A stretch of 48,174 nt of DNA from an uncultured Clostridia bacterium (lineage in GTDB: Bacteria; Bacillota; Clostridia; Christensenellales; Borkfalkiaceae). The notes below the pieces were generated by a model that ran no database searches, was not told the DNA's origin, and saw only the letters and a list, made by a program, of their open reading frames with translations. Location: positions 1 through 48,174 of the forward strand of contig CANQOX010000004.1 of the NCBI GenBank assembly GCA_947625595.1. Direction: 5' to 3'. Positions 23,694 to 33,042 of the stretch are shown piece by piece; positions within the stretch are counted from its first letter, which is position 1, and the number at the start of each line of letters is the position of its first letter. The translations under genes were made by a program, and so were the position numbers.

Positions 23694-26600
23694 ATGCCCC
23701 AGAAGAGATTTTTTGCGATCGTCGGGATGTTGCTCGCGCTCGTTGGCGTGACACTCGGGCTTGCCGCTTGCGGCGGGGAAACGCATGAGCACGCTTGGAG
23801 CGAATGGGAGACCGTGACCGCTCCTACCTGCACTGCAGAGGGCTTGCAAAGGCGCTTTTGCGCTTGCGGCGAGACGGAGACGAACCCCATCGCTATGCTC
23901 GAGCATACGCCCGAGTATGTTGAAGAGGTCCCCGCCTCCTGCACGGAGGACGGTCATACCGCAGGGACGCGCTGCGCCGTTTGCCATACGCCCCTCGGGG
24001 GAGCGGAGATCATTCCTGCGGGACACACCGAGGTGCCCATTGCGGAGGCGCGGGACGCCACCTGCAAATTTGCGGGGACCACTGCGGGCAAAAAGTGTTA
24101 TGTCTGCGGCGAGATCCTCGAGGAGACGCAGGAAATTCCCATAAAACAGCATACCCCCGTGGAATTCGGCGAAGATAGGGAGCCCGACTGCAGGACGATG
24201 ACAGACGGCACGACGAAGGGAACAAAATGCTCTGAATGCGGAGAAGTTCTCACGCCGCAGAAGACTGTTCCCGCCGCGCACACATGGGGTGATGTACAGA
24301 TCACAAAAATGCCCACCTGCACGGAGAAGGGCGAGGTCCATGCCGTCTGCGAAGTCTGTGGCGCAAAGGCGGAGGACGAGAAGGGCGAAGTGCCCGCGCT
24401 TGGGCATGATTTTGTCTATACATTTGTGAGAGAAACGGATAGCGACGGCGAAAGGGAGTGCTTTCACAAGGCGGTCTGCAAGCGAGAGGACTGCGGCTAT
24501 GAGGAGGAGGCGGAAGCCTGTTCGCTCGACTCCGTCAAGACGCTCGCCACCTGCACTGCGCCCGAACATCACGTTCATACTTGCACTCTCTGCGGACACT
24601 CCTACGAGCACGACGAGGGCGCGGCGCTCGGGCACAAGTATTCCGATTGGGAGTTCGACGAGGAGGCGTATCTTGCGAGCCTCAACACGGGAACGCATGT
24701 TGCCGTCCGCAGGCATAAGCGCGTCTGCGCCAATCTCGGGCATGTGCCCGACGCAGACGATCCCGACATCGTGGACTGCGAGGGCGAGGAGATCTCTGTG
24801 CACTTGCCCGATTGCCTCAATGCGGGCTATACCGACTATCGGTGCGAGGACTGCGGTAAGGAATGGCGGGGGGACAGTGTGGCTCTGCTCGGCCATGATT
24901 GGGAAAAGAATGCGGATGGATCGCTCAAACTCACTCCCTTCTATTACGAAGCCGCCGATCAATGGGTACATTACAAGACGTGCACGCGCGAGAACTGCCC
25001 TGCCGAGGGCCACAGGAGCGGTTACTATGCCTGCCGTCCCGAGACGGCGCACTATGTCGCTGCAACGTGCACGGAGGGCGCAAAGAGAGTGTACACCTGT
25101 GCAGATTGCAGACACAAGTATGATGTGTCGCTCGGTGAACCGCGCCAACATAATTATTCCGAATGGGAACACGATCCCCAAACGAGCGGCGTGGACGATT
25201 CCTATCACATGAGGACGTGCCAATACACCGACTGCAATCATGTCGAGCGAGTGAAATGCTCGATGAAGACGGTGGCAAGCGAGGCGACCTGCCAGAAGGT
25301 GGGCTCCTCCGTTACGGCGTGTGAAGTGTGCTTCTACACAGCCGACAGGCAGACGTTCGAGCAATTACAGCACCAATATCCCGAGACATTCGTAGCAGAC
25401 GGAGTGCACAAAACGCATTCCCGCTCCTGCGAGCGGTGCGGCCATGTGGAAACGGGGGATTGCGTCTACGAACTCGATCATACCGACGAGGCCACCTGCG
25501 ATACCGACGAGGTGCAGTACTATCGTTGCGATCTGTGTTCGGACGAAACGATGATCGTCAACAAGAACGCATTTGGGCATTCCGTTTCCGAATGGCATGA
25601 AAGCGCGGACGGCAAGAAGCACGAGGGGGAGTGCTCGCGGTGCTTTGAGACGGTCTCGCAGGAGCACGACTACACGGAGACGAATATCTGCCCCGCCTGC
25701 AGGCGCGATGGGCTCCGCTACGCATATGTGAGCGGTTCGGGGAACGCCGAGGCGATGGTCGTTTCGGATAACCGCCCCGGGTACGAATCGCAGGGCATCT
25801 ATGGACCGCACATTCCCGCAAAGAACATCATCATTGCCGATACGTGGAATGGTGTGCCTGTCACGATCGTCAATACTACGGCGTTTGCCAGAAATACGGC
25901 AGTGGAGCAGCTCACGCTCCCCAAGAGCCTCAGGGTCATCAGCTACGAGGCGTTCGGCGGCTGTACTTCCTTGCGGCAGGTGAGGCTCGAGGGACACGAA
26001 TACGGGGAATTCGACGTAGACGGCGTTGCGCTCAAGCGCATCGAGGAGCTGGCATTCAAGGGTTGCTCCTCGCTCGAAAGCGCCATCTTCCCCAAGACCC
26101 TCGAATTTATCGGCAAAGAAGCCTTCCAAGGCTGCGCCGCGCTCACCGATATCAACATTCCCGAGAGCGTCACGGAGATCGATGCGAACGCCTTCACGGG
26201 TACGGCATTCTATCTCAACGATACGAAGTGGACGAACAACGCGCTCTACATCGGCAAGCATCTCATCCGCGTGAAAGAGAGCGCGCAGGGGACGTTCGCC
26301 ATCAACGACGGGATCGTATCCGTCAGCGAGGAAGCCTTCAAGAACTGCGCGGGGATCACGTCCGTGGAAATTCCCGCAAGCGTGACGGTGTTCGACCGCG
26401 ATGCGTTCGATGGCTGTATCGGACTGCGATCGGCGACGTATCACGGCAAGTTCGAGGCGTATCTCGCCGTCAAGTTCCTCAACGACAAGGCGAGCCCCAT
26501 GTATTACGCTTCCGCGCTCACCATCGACGGCGCGACGGGCGTCGTCGAGATCCCGAGGAGCGCAACGGCGATCCCTGCGGGCGCCTTCCGCGGCTCGTCG

Positions 26601-27179
26601 GTGACGGGCGTCGTCATCCACGGCGGCGTCGAGAGCATCGGCGCACAGGCGTTCAAGGACTGTGAAAGCCTCGAGTACATCTTCCTCGAGGGAAATGGCC
26701 TCCGCGCGATCGGGGCCGACGCCTTTACGGGTTCGAAGTTCTACAAGACAGATTCGAATTGGGAAAACGGCATTCTGTATCTCAAAAACAAGAACGGCAC
26801 GATGCCCGCAGACAGCGGCGTTGCGGAGCCTTCGCTCTCCGAAAACGGCTATCTCGCCGTCGTCGGGTCGAAGGACGAGGGGATCGGGACGGAGGTCACG
26901 GTTCACGAGGGCGTGCGCGCGATCGCGGACGAGGCGTTCAAGGGCCGCGCGGGCATCGCGAAGATCGTCTTGCCCAAGACGCTCGTCTACATCGGCGCGG
27001 GCGCAGTCGAAGGTTGCACCGCGCTCAATGAGGTGCAGTTTACTTCTTCGGGAAGCTCGTGGTTCGCGTGTGGGACGAATTTGGGAAGGCTGCTCTCCGA
27101 ATCCAACCTGTCTGCCGATCCTGCGGGCGCGGCAAGGCAGATGAAAAATCTCTATATCAAAGAATGGAAGCGGCAATGA
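23694..27179 (+). CDS. Lipoprotein with Cys/His repeat array and BspA-type leucine-rich repeats
   Basis: A 1161-aa surface lipoprotein (lipobox LAAC, Cys26). Residues about 30-680 hold a long array of paired-cysteine repeats, with 12 CxxC pairs plus three CxxxxC pairs and one CxC. The typical unit is PxCxxxG, about 6 residues, CxxCG, about 12 residues, GH. A second subtype (HxxxCxxxxC, e.g. HYKTCTRENC) is interspersed. Residues about 730-1135 form LRR_5/BspA-type leucine-rich repeats (LTLPKSLRVISYEAFGGC; INIPESVTEIDANAFTG). No enzyme motif is seen. AGAAGGTG at 23681-23688 gives the start. BspA-type LRRs usually mediate adhesion; the Cys/His units could bind metal or form disulfides, which the sequence does not settle. 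Monocistronic. Confidence 0.85.
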   Translation: MPQKRFFAIVGMLLALVGVTLGLAACGGETHEHAWSEWETVTAPTCTAEGLQRRFCACGETETNPIAMLEHTPEYVEEVPASCTEDGHTAGTRCAVCHTPLGGAEIIPAGHTEVPIAEARDATCKFAGTTAGKKCYVCGEILEETQEIPIKQHTPVEFGEDREPDCRTMTDGTTKGTKCSECGEVLTPQKTVPAAHTWGDVQITKMPTCTEKGEVHAVCEVCGAKAEDEKGEVPALGHDFVYTFVRETDSDGERECFHKAVCKREDCGYEEEAEACSLDSVKTLATCTAPEHHVHTCTLCGHSYEHDEGAALGHKYSDWEFDEEAYLASLNTGTHVAVRRHKRVCANLGHVPDADDPDIVDCEGEEISVHLPDCLNAGYTDYRCEDCGKEWRGDSVALLGHDWEKNADGSLKLTPFYYEAADQWVHYKTCTRENCPAEGHRSGYYACRPETAHYVAATCTEGAKRVYTCADCRHKYDVSLGEPRQHNYSEWEHDPQTSGVDDSYHMRTCQYTDCNHVERVKCSMKTVASEATCQKVGSSVTACEVCFYTADRQTFEQLQHQYPETFVADGVHKTHSRSCERCGHVETGDCVYELDHTDEATCDTDEVQYYRCDLCSDETMIVNKNAFGHSVSEWHESADGKKHEGECSRCFETVSQEHDYTETNICPACRRDGLRYAYVSGSGNAEAMVVSDNRPGYESQGIYGPHIPAKNIIIADTWNGVPVTIVNTTAFARNTAVEQLTLPKSLRVISYEAFGGCTSLRQVRLEGHEYGEFDVDGVALKRIEELAFKGCSSLESAIFPKTLEFIGKEAFQGCAALTDINIPESVTEIDANAFTGTAFYLNDTKWTNNALYIGKHLIRVKESAQGTFAINDGIVSVSEEAFKNCAGITSVEIPASVTVFDRDAFDGCIGLRSATYHGKFEAYLAVKFLNDKASPMYYASALTIDGATGVVEIPRSATAIPAGAFRGSSVTGVVIHGGVESIGAQAFKDCESLEYIFLEGNGLRAIGADAFTGSKFYKTDSNWENGILYLKNKNGTMPADSGVAEPSLSENGYLAVVGSKDEGIGTEVTVHEGVRAIADEAFKGRAGIAKIVLPKTLVYIGAGAVEGCTALNEVQFTSSGSSWFACGTNLGRLLSESNLSADPAGAARQMKNLYIKEWKRQ

Positions 27180-27195
27180 CGCTTTGATAGGAAAG

Positions 27196-27221
27196 GACCT
27201 CCTGCGGGAGGTCTTTTTTTT
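27196..27221 (+). terminator. Rho-independent terminator after the LRR lipoprotein
   Basis: GACCTCC (27196-27202), TGCG loop, GGAGGTC (27207-27213), then eight T. Eighteen bases past the stop codon. Confidence 0.95.
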
Positions 27222-27240
27222 GTAATACGAAAACCGCATT

Positions 27241-27346
27241 CTCGCTGCCCCTCATAGGGGAAGTCCCCCGTAGGGGGAAAGGGGTTTCAAAACCCCTCTG
27301 TCGCTCGCTATGCTCGCGACATCTCCCCTGAAAGGGGCGACAAGAG
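27241..27346. repeat. Dispersed intergenic repeat, copy 2
   Basis: Matches 336-447 block by block: CTCGCTGCCCCT, AGGGGAAGTCCCC, GAAAGGGGTTTC, CGACATCTCCCCT, GACAAGAG. Differences concentrate in the palindrome arms and loops, as expected of a structured element. Confidence 0.65.
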
Positions 27347-27352
27347 TAAACC

Positions 27353-27433
27353 GCTCATCCTGAGCCGCAGGCGAAGGATCTCATAGACCCACGGACTTCG
27401 TTTGAGGGGATTCTTCGCTTCGCTCAGAATGAA
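27353..27433. repeat. Palindromic dispersed repeat, inverted relative to 233-326
   Basis: ATTCTTCGCTTCGCTCAGAA near 27410 is a near reverse complement of the 5' part of the element at 233-326, and the CGGACTTCGTT block is also shared. The outer ends (GCTCATCCTGAGC and GCTCAGAATGAAC) are related inverted repeats. Confidence 0.6.
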
Positions 27434-27741
27434 CCCCCACTCCTACCCCGCCCCCTTGGAAAGGGGGCAGGCAAGAAAAACCGCCTCCCCCCTTATACTT
27501 GAGGGGGGAGGGTAGGGTAGGGGGTGGGGCACTGCATTTCTCTTGGCGCCCCCTTGAGGGGGAGCTGTCGAGGCGAAGCCGAGACTGAGGGGGTGTCGTT
27601 CTGATTATGTATGACACCCCTTCTGTCTCGCCGCATTGCGGCGAGACACCCACCCCTCAAGGGGTGGGCAAGGGGACTTTGTTCAGGGGATTCTTCCCCT
27701 TCGGCAAGCTCAGGGTCAGAATGAGCGGGGAGGGGGAGCAA
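27434..27741. repeat. Further GC-rich palindromic repeats, no gene seen
   Basis: Contains CCCCCTT-GGAA-AGGGGG (27450-27467), CCTCCCC...GGGGGGAGG (27482-27510), GCCCCCTTGAGGGGG (27548-27562), CTCGCCGCATTGCGGCGAG (27628-27646), CACCCCTCAAGGGGTG (27652-27667) and a degenerate copy of the 233-326 family at about 27661-27725. Low-complexity frames only. This is a nest of REP-like elements between two large surface-protein genes. Confidence 0.6.
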
Positions 27742-27772
27742 AAAACGGACGGGAGGTTTTCCCGTCCGTTTT
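27742..27772. terminator. Bidirectional terminator-like hairpin closing the repeat island
   Basis: AAAACGGACGGGA (27742-27754) pairs perfectly with TCCCGTCCGTTTT (27760-27772). It has A-runs before and T-runs after in both directions. No intact gene lies just upstream on the plus strand, so it may be a relic or a guard against read-through. Confidence 0.75.
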
Positions 27773-27782
27773 GTACGTGAAA

Positions 27783-27915
27783 TATCCTATTCCATGTACA
27801 TTTTTTCATGTTTGCTCCGTTATTTTAGCACGCAAGTGCAAAAAATGCAAGGGTTTTAACGAAGTTTTTTGATTTTTTGTAAAAATTTCTTCATTTTTGT
27901 ACATGGAATAGGATA
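27783..27915. repeat. 18-bp perfect inverted repeat bounding a 133-bp AT-rich segment
   Basis: TATCCTATTCCATGTACA at 27783-27800 is exactly reverse-complemented at 27898-27915. A further partial copy, ATCCATGTACATTT, follows at 27916-27929. The interior is AT-rich and non-coding. It could be a small inverted-repeat element or paired operator sites upstream of the gene at 28041. Confidence 0.7.
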
Positions 27916-28040
27916 ATCCATGTACATTTCCGAAACGCGGAAGGCGTTCCAAAAGAGAAGATTTTGGGCACATGAAACGTCACCTGTGCTTGAAATTGAT
28001 AGAGAAATCAAAAAAATTTTAAGGAAAAGGAGAAAAAACA

Positions 28041-31000
28041 ATGCGAACGATGTCATGGAAAAAGTGGGCAATTGGGATCTTGAGCATTCTTCTTGCCATT
28101 TCCGTCGTGTTCGGCGTCAGAGCCATCTCCGCTTCGGCGGAAGAAGAGTTCACGCCCGACATCACTGTGGATTCCGCGAAAGCGTTGAAAGAGGCAGTCC
28201 TCTTCAAAGCAACGGCGGGAGAGAACTACAAAATTCGCCTTGATGCGGATATCGTCCTCGGCACGGAAGATGACTACGTCGTAGTCGGTGAGAAGGACGA
28301 TACCAGCAACAAGGAGTCGGATGATGAGCATTACGGCCTTCGTATACGCAATAAGGACATCACGATCGACCTCAACGGCCATACGATGAAACGTCAGGGC
28401 GGCGGGTTTGTCATCAACAATCAAATTGGCGGCAAGCTCGAACTCATCGATACTTCCGCGGACAAGACGGGTCTTATCACGAACGATGAGGCAAACGAAG
28501 TTCTTATTTATAATTGGGGCACGTTGATTATAAACGTGAACATGACGATTAAGACACGTTATTTTAATCCAGAACACTCCAGCTTTAACAGCTACGCTCT
28601 GATCCAAAGTTCGGCGTCTCCGAGCGAAAAAGATATGGCCGATGACGCCTATAAGACATTATGGGCGAACAAACCTTCCGTTACGATCAAAGGCGGAAAG
28701 TTCGAGGGCGGCAAGAGCAACGAGTTCTTCAAGTTGATCGATTCTGCCCTCACGATCGAAGACGGTACTTTTACGCGTGACGAAGACAATTATTTGACCC
28801 GCTCGATCTTCACGGCGAATACATATGTCTGGCAATTCAAAGACGTAAACAGCAATTATCAGTTTTTCACCACAGAGGCCAAGCCTACATTGCGGCAAGA
28901 GATAAAGACGAAGAAAGGAACCTATCTTGACGCCTACATGCCTTACCGCGGCTGCACCGTCAATATTACGGGCGGCAACTTTATCGGGTCGCAGGGAAGG
29001 GTCGAAAATATCACGCTGAACAACGAGATAATGTGCAGCATACCCTGCGGATCAAGCACATACTATGGCGATCTCGATATGGAAGAGACCATCAACACGC
29101 ACAAGGTTACCATTTCGGGCGGCACATGGGCGACGGACTACACCACCTACTGTGCTCCAGGCATGTGGATGCAGCTCGCCGATGAGGTAGGAGATTATTA
29201 TACCGTCAAGTCGATCGACGAAGATTCCGTTGTGGCGACCGTGACCGCCGCCGACGTCGAGAAGAAGTTCTCGAGCCTGAACGCCGCATGGCTGTATGCC
29301 ACCAGAAATTTGGACGGCGAGCGCACGGTGAAGGCAAACCAGGATACAACGATCAGCCAGTTGAATCTGTGGTACGGCAACGACGACACCGACGCATTGC
29401 CCGGCACCGTGACGCTCGATCTCAACGGCAAAAAAATCACATACAATGATAAAGATTCGACTGCTGTCAATGGCTCCAAGGCCGCTATCGCTCTCGGCAA
29501 CGATGGAAATCTCGGCGCAGACAAGACTTTTAAGTTGATCGTAAAGGACAGCACGACGAAACAAGATGGCGAGCTCATCTTCAACATTGCCAGTGTTGGG
29601 GGCGATGTATCGGAGCCTACCTCTAACCGCGGTATTCATATTTCGAACCAGTATGCGTCGTTCGAGCTTCAAAGCGGTACGATCCGCCAGACTGGCTATT
29701 TCCCCGACGAGGATACTTATAAAGATTTGGAGAACGGGAACAGTTCGCAGAAGGAAGCGCTGGCGATCTTCTATATCGGAGCATCCCTCAAGAACACCGA
29801 GGGCGCGATCGTCACGATCAAGGGCGGCAATATCCTCTCCGAGGTCTATTACGGAACGGAAGCGAACTACGGCGACCTCACATCGTCCCCTGTCCTTGTA
29901 GCGTGGGGCACCGCGTATGCAACGAGCGGTTATAAAAACGTGAACTTCCAGGAAGGTGGCACGCAAAGTGGTTACTTCCCCAACAAGAAAGATCGGTTCA
30001 AGTTCGACCTTCATACATATGTTGTTGACGAGGGGCACACGAGCGTCTTCTCGTGGGATCTGAAAGACAAGGAGAACGAATTCTGGGGAGACGTCGGCAA
30101 CGAATTTAACGATCTTACCTATGTTACGATGGGCACCAACAGATTTGCGTTCACGCACCTTGAACAAGACGACAACTTCCTCGCGGGCGGCGCAAGATAC
30201 AAGGACCTTACCACAGCGATCGCGGCGGCAAAGGAAGCGGACGGCGTTGTCAGCCTCCTGCGCGACACGACGATCGAGGAAGCGCTTACTCTCGAAGATG
30301 TCGCGCTCGATCTTGATGCGTACCTCGGCTGCCACATCAAGTTTGGAGAGAGCGGTACTCTCACGCTCAAGGACGGCGCAGTTCTCCGCAACGGCACCCT
30401 CGAGGGCCCCATTACGATCGAAGGGAATGCGACCCTGCAGGGAGTGACCGTTGAGGGCAATGTGACTGTCACGAGCGGCACGCTCACCATTTTGAGCGGC
30501 CAGTTCGGCAAGAGCGAGAGCGGCGGTGAGTTTGACATTCGGGAAGGCGCCTCGCTCGAGATCCATGGCGGCAGGTTCAAGGGAAGCCAAGTGGAGACGC
30601 TCGATGAGTACTTCGCAACGACGCTCGGCGCATATACCGAGGTGGGGCAGGAGTACGACGACGCTACACTGTACGAGGTAAAGGTCGCGCCCAATCTCGC
30701 AGCGCGGCAATGGTATCAAGACAATCAGAGCAAACCCGAGTTTGAGATCACCTCGACCGATGAGTGGAACTATTTCGCGATCTATGTCTCGAGCGGCGTA
30801 TTTAACTTCAAGGGTAAGACCGTGAAGTTGACGGCGGAGGAACTTGACTTTGGGTACAGACCCGAGAATGCCTCCATTGCCCTCGCCGCATATGGGCAGG
30901 AGAATGAGAAAAAAGACTTCTTCCCCGTCGGCAACCAAACGAATAAATTCGAGGGCACCTTCGACGGCGGGCAACACACGATCAAGGGCGTGCATGTCAT

Positions 31001-32954
31001 CGAGATCAATGCGGGTCTCTTTGGCGGAACGGGCGGCAGCGCAAAGATCAGCAACATCACTGTGACGGACTCCAAGTTCGAGGGCGGCAGCGGCGTCGGC
31101 TACTTCGATGAATTCAACATCGAGAAGGGCTGGGTCTTTGTAGGCGGCGTCATCGCGCAGGGCACCCATGCGAACAATGATGCAAGCCCCGCAGAGAACA
31201 TTAAAGTCAAGAATGTGACCCTTTCGCAGAAAGATACCAATAAGAATATCATGGGCGGCGGTTACATCGGACAGACTTGGAGCAATCTTCACCTCAAGAA
31301 CATCGAGGTCGACGGCCTCACGCTCGAAGGCAGCTGGAAGATGGGCGGCATCGTCGGTTTTACCGAGGCTTCGGTCACCGTGGAGAATGGTTCCGTCAAG
31401 AACCTTGATACATCCAAATGCGGCACCTATGTCGGCGCGGTCATGGGCCAGCTTGTCGGCCAGTCCTTAACGCTTGACAGTTGCGAAGTTGAAGCCTCCG
31501 GGGATTATTTGATCGGCGGCGCAGATGCGGGCACTGTGGACAAGAAGATCGAGATCAAGGGCGCAGGGACCGACATTGAGGCCAAAGGCACCGCCAATTT
31601 GAAGAAAAATCCCCTTTATGCGGAGCATGAATTGACTCCCGAAGTCACCGTTCCCACGGCAGAGGAAGAAACGCAGGGCGGTTTCTCCGTGAATTTCGGG
31701 GAAGAGGAACTTCCGGCTGACTCTTATGTGCTCAACGGAGAGACCGTGGTCGTGCGCGCGACAGATGGTAATGAAGTGACAAAGGACAAGAGCGCCCTTG
31801 TCGCGGGCGACAAGATCATCGCAGGCAAGTCTGCAAAGGCGTTCGCGGAAGATTACATCGCAAACGGGTATTGCTTTATCCTCAACGGCGCTACGGGCGA
31901 ATATGAGATCAAAGAGATCTCCGCGTACAATGAGGTCTTACTGAAAGAACTCGCGGCGGGGAAGGACGCCCTGATCACAAAAGCTACCTATTCGGCGGAA
32001 GCGCAGGCCGCCCTCGAAAAACTCTACACCGATGCAGAGGCGCAGCTTGCAGCCGACCCTGAACTTTCGATGCAGGGTGCACGCTGGATCGTCTCGGGGA
32101 TACAGTGGGCGATGAATTCCGTTCCTACGCTTGCCGAAGAGCAGGCACAGGAGGAGGCAGAAGCGCAGGCCAAACTCGCGCAGGACATCAAGGACGCGAA
32201 GAGCGAGCTTCAGCTCTATGCCGCAAGCCAGGGCGTTGACCTCACCGATCCCAGTGTGACGGATGGCCTTGAGGACATCGACGGCGCGGATGCCGCTACG
32301 CTCGCAGAGACCCTTGAAAGTGCAAAGAATGCGGTGAAGGCAGTCGCGGATCAGGCGAAGGCCGACGCCGAGCAGGCGCAGCAGGCCGCGGCCCTTGCAA
32401 AGGCGAGGGAAGATGCGCAGAACGAACTTCAACTTTATGCCGCAAGCAAGGGCGTGTCTCTTGAGGACGATTCCGTGAAGAACGGTTTGACCGCGATCGG
32501 TTCGGCAGACGCCGCTTCCGTTGAGAGCGAACTCACGAAGGCCAAGGCTGCAGTTGACGCAGTCAAGACGGCCCTTGACGCTGCAGCGGCACAGGCCGCA
32601 CAGCAGGCCGAGCAACAGGCGGCGGCCGCAGCAGCCGCAGCGGCCCTCGCACAGGCGAAGGCAAGCGCGCAGAACGAGCTTCAGCTCTATGCCGTGAGTA
32701 AGGGCGTTTCCCTCGACGACGCTTCCGTGAAAGAGGGGCTCGACGGGATCGACGGGGCTGCTTCGGCGGACGAGATCAAGACCAAGCTCGAGACGGCCAA
32801 GCAGGGCATTTCGGCGGTACAGCTCCCCGAACCCGCATCAGAGGACGGCGGCGTGATCGCGCTCGTTGTCATCATTTCGATCGAGACTGTCATCGCCGCG
32901 GGCGTGCTCGTTGCCCTTTGCCTCGCAATGACGAAGAAAAAGAAGACCCGTTAA
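28041..32954 (+). CDS. 1637-aa surface protein: beta-helix repeats, C-terminal helical repeats and membrane anchor
   Basis: A very large exported protein. The signal peptide ends near ASA at residue 33. From about 40 to 1150 it shows pectate-lyase-like parallel beta-helix features: ITIDLNGHTMKRQGGGFVIN, VTIKGGKF, GTVTLDLNGKKI, LTLKDGAVLRNGTL and FEGTFDGGQHTIKGVHV. No catalytic motif is evident. Residues about 1370-1590 carry three helical repeats opening (S/N)ELQLYAxSxGV near 1387, 1460 and 1544 (73 and 84 aa apart), separated by Ala/Gln-rich coils. A final helix and KKKKTR anchor it in the membrane. AAGGAG at 28027-28032 with 8-nt spacing supports the start. It probably forms a stalked adhesin or glycan-binding surface protein. 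It is followed by the membrane protein at 33043. Confidence 0.85.
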   Translation: MRTMSWKKWAIGILSILLAISVVFGVRAISASAEEEFTPDITVDSAKALKEAVLFKATAGENYKIRLDADIVLGTEDDYVVVGEKDDTSNKESDDEHYGLRIRNKDITIDLNGHTMKRQGGGFVINNQIGGKLELIDTSADKTGLITNDEANEVLIYNWGTLIINVNMTIKTRYFNPEHSSFNSYALIQSSASPSEKDMADDAYKTLWANKPSVTIKGGKFEGGKSNEFFKLIDSALTIEDGTFTRDEDNYLTRSIFTANTYVWQFKDVNSNYQFFTTEAKPTLRQEIKTKKGTYLDAYMPYRGCTVNITGGNFIGSQGRVENITLNNEIMCSIPCGSSTYYGDLDMEETINTHKVTISGGTWATDYTTYCAPGMWMQLADEVGDYYTVKSIDEDSVVATVTAADVEKKFSSLNAAWLYATRNLDGERTVKANQDTTISQLNLWYGNDDTDALPGTVTLDLNGKKITYNDKDSTAVNGSKAAIALGNDGNLGADKTFKLIVKDSTTKQDGELIFNIASVGGDVSEPTSNRGIHISNQYASFELQSGTIRQTGYFPDEDTYKDLENGNSSQKEALAIFYIGASLKNTEGAIVTIKGGNILSEVYYGTEANYGDLTSSPVLVAWGTAYATSGYKNVNFQEGGTQSGYFPNKKDRFKFDLHTYVVDEGHTSVFSWDLKDKENEFWGDVGNEFNDLTYVTMGTNRFAFTHLEQDDNFLAGGARYKDLTTAIAAAKEADGVVSLLRDTTIEEALTLEDVALDLDAYLGCHIKFGESGTLTLKDGAVLRNGTLEGPITIEGNATLQGVTVEGNVTVTSGTLTILSGQFGKSESGGEFDIREGASLEIHGGRFKGSQVETLDEYFATTLGAYTEVGQEYDDATLYEVKVAPNLAARQWYQDNQSKPEFEITSTDEWNYFAIYVSSGVFNFKGKTVKLTAEELDFGYRPENASIALAAYGQENEKKDFFPVGNQTNKFEGTFDGGQHTIKGVHVIEINAGLFGGTGGSAKISNITVTDSKFEGGSGVGYFDEFNIEKGWVFVGGVIAQGTHANNDASPAENIKVKNVTLSQKDTNKNIMGGGYIGQTWSNLHLKNIEVDGLTLEGSWKMGGIVGFTEASVTVENGSVKNLDTSKCGTYVGAVMGQLVGQSLTLDSCEVEASGDYLIGGADAGTVDKKIEIKGAGTDIEAKGTANLKKNPLYAEHELTPEVTVPTAEEETQGGFSVNFGEEELPADSYVLNGETVVVRATDGNEVTKDKSALVAGDKIIAGKSAKAFAEDYIANGYCFILNGATGEYEIKEISAYNEVLLKELAAGKDALITKATYSAEAQAALEKLYTDAEAQLAADPELSMQGARWIVSGIQWAMNSVPTLAEEQAQEEAEAQAKLAQDIKDAKSELQLYAASQGVDLTDPSVTDGLEDIDGADAATLAETLESAKNAVKAVADQAKADAEQAQQAAALAKAREDAQNELQLYAASKGVSLEDDSVKNGLTAIGSADAASVESELTKAKAAVDAVKTALDAAAAQAAQQAEQQAAAAAAAAALAQAKASAQNELQLYAVSKGVSLDDASVKEGLDGIDGAASADEIKTKLETAKQGISAVQLPEPASEDGGVIALVVIISIETVIAAGVLVALCLAMTKKKKTR

Positions 32955-32967
32955 ATCGGTTTTCCCA

Positions 32968-32992
32968 GAGGGCGTCCGCAGAGCGCGGACGC
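32968..32992 (+). promoter_or_regulatory. Intercistronic hairpin
   Basis: GGGCGTCCGC (32968-32977), AGAGC loop, GCGGACGCCC (32983-32992). No T-tract follows; it lies between the beta-helix gene and the gene at 33043, so it may process or partly terminate the message. Confidence 0.55.
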
Positions 32993-33042
32993 CCGAAAGG
33001 GGGACGCTTCAGGAAGAAAAGAGAAAGAAGGAGAGAAAGATC

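Noticed and set aside
27241-27741. CRISPR array in the repeat-rich region
   Set aside because: Repeats are unequal in length, palindromic and of several families, with no regular spacers and no cas genes nearby.
29052-31292. Minus-strand frame of 746 codons inside the beta-helix gene
   Set aside because: Shadow frame; the plus strand has a signal peptide, repeats and anchor across the same region.
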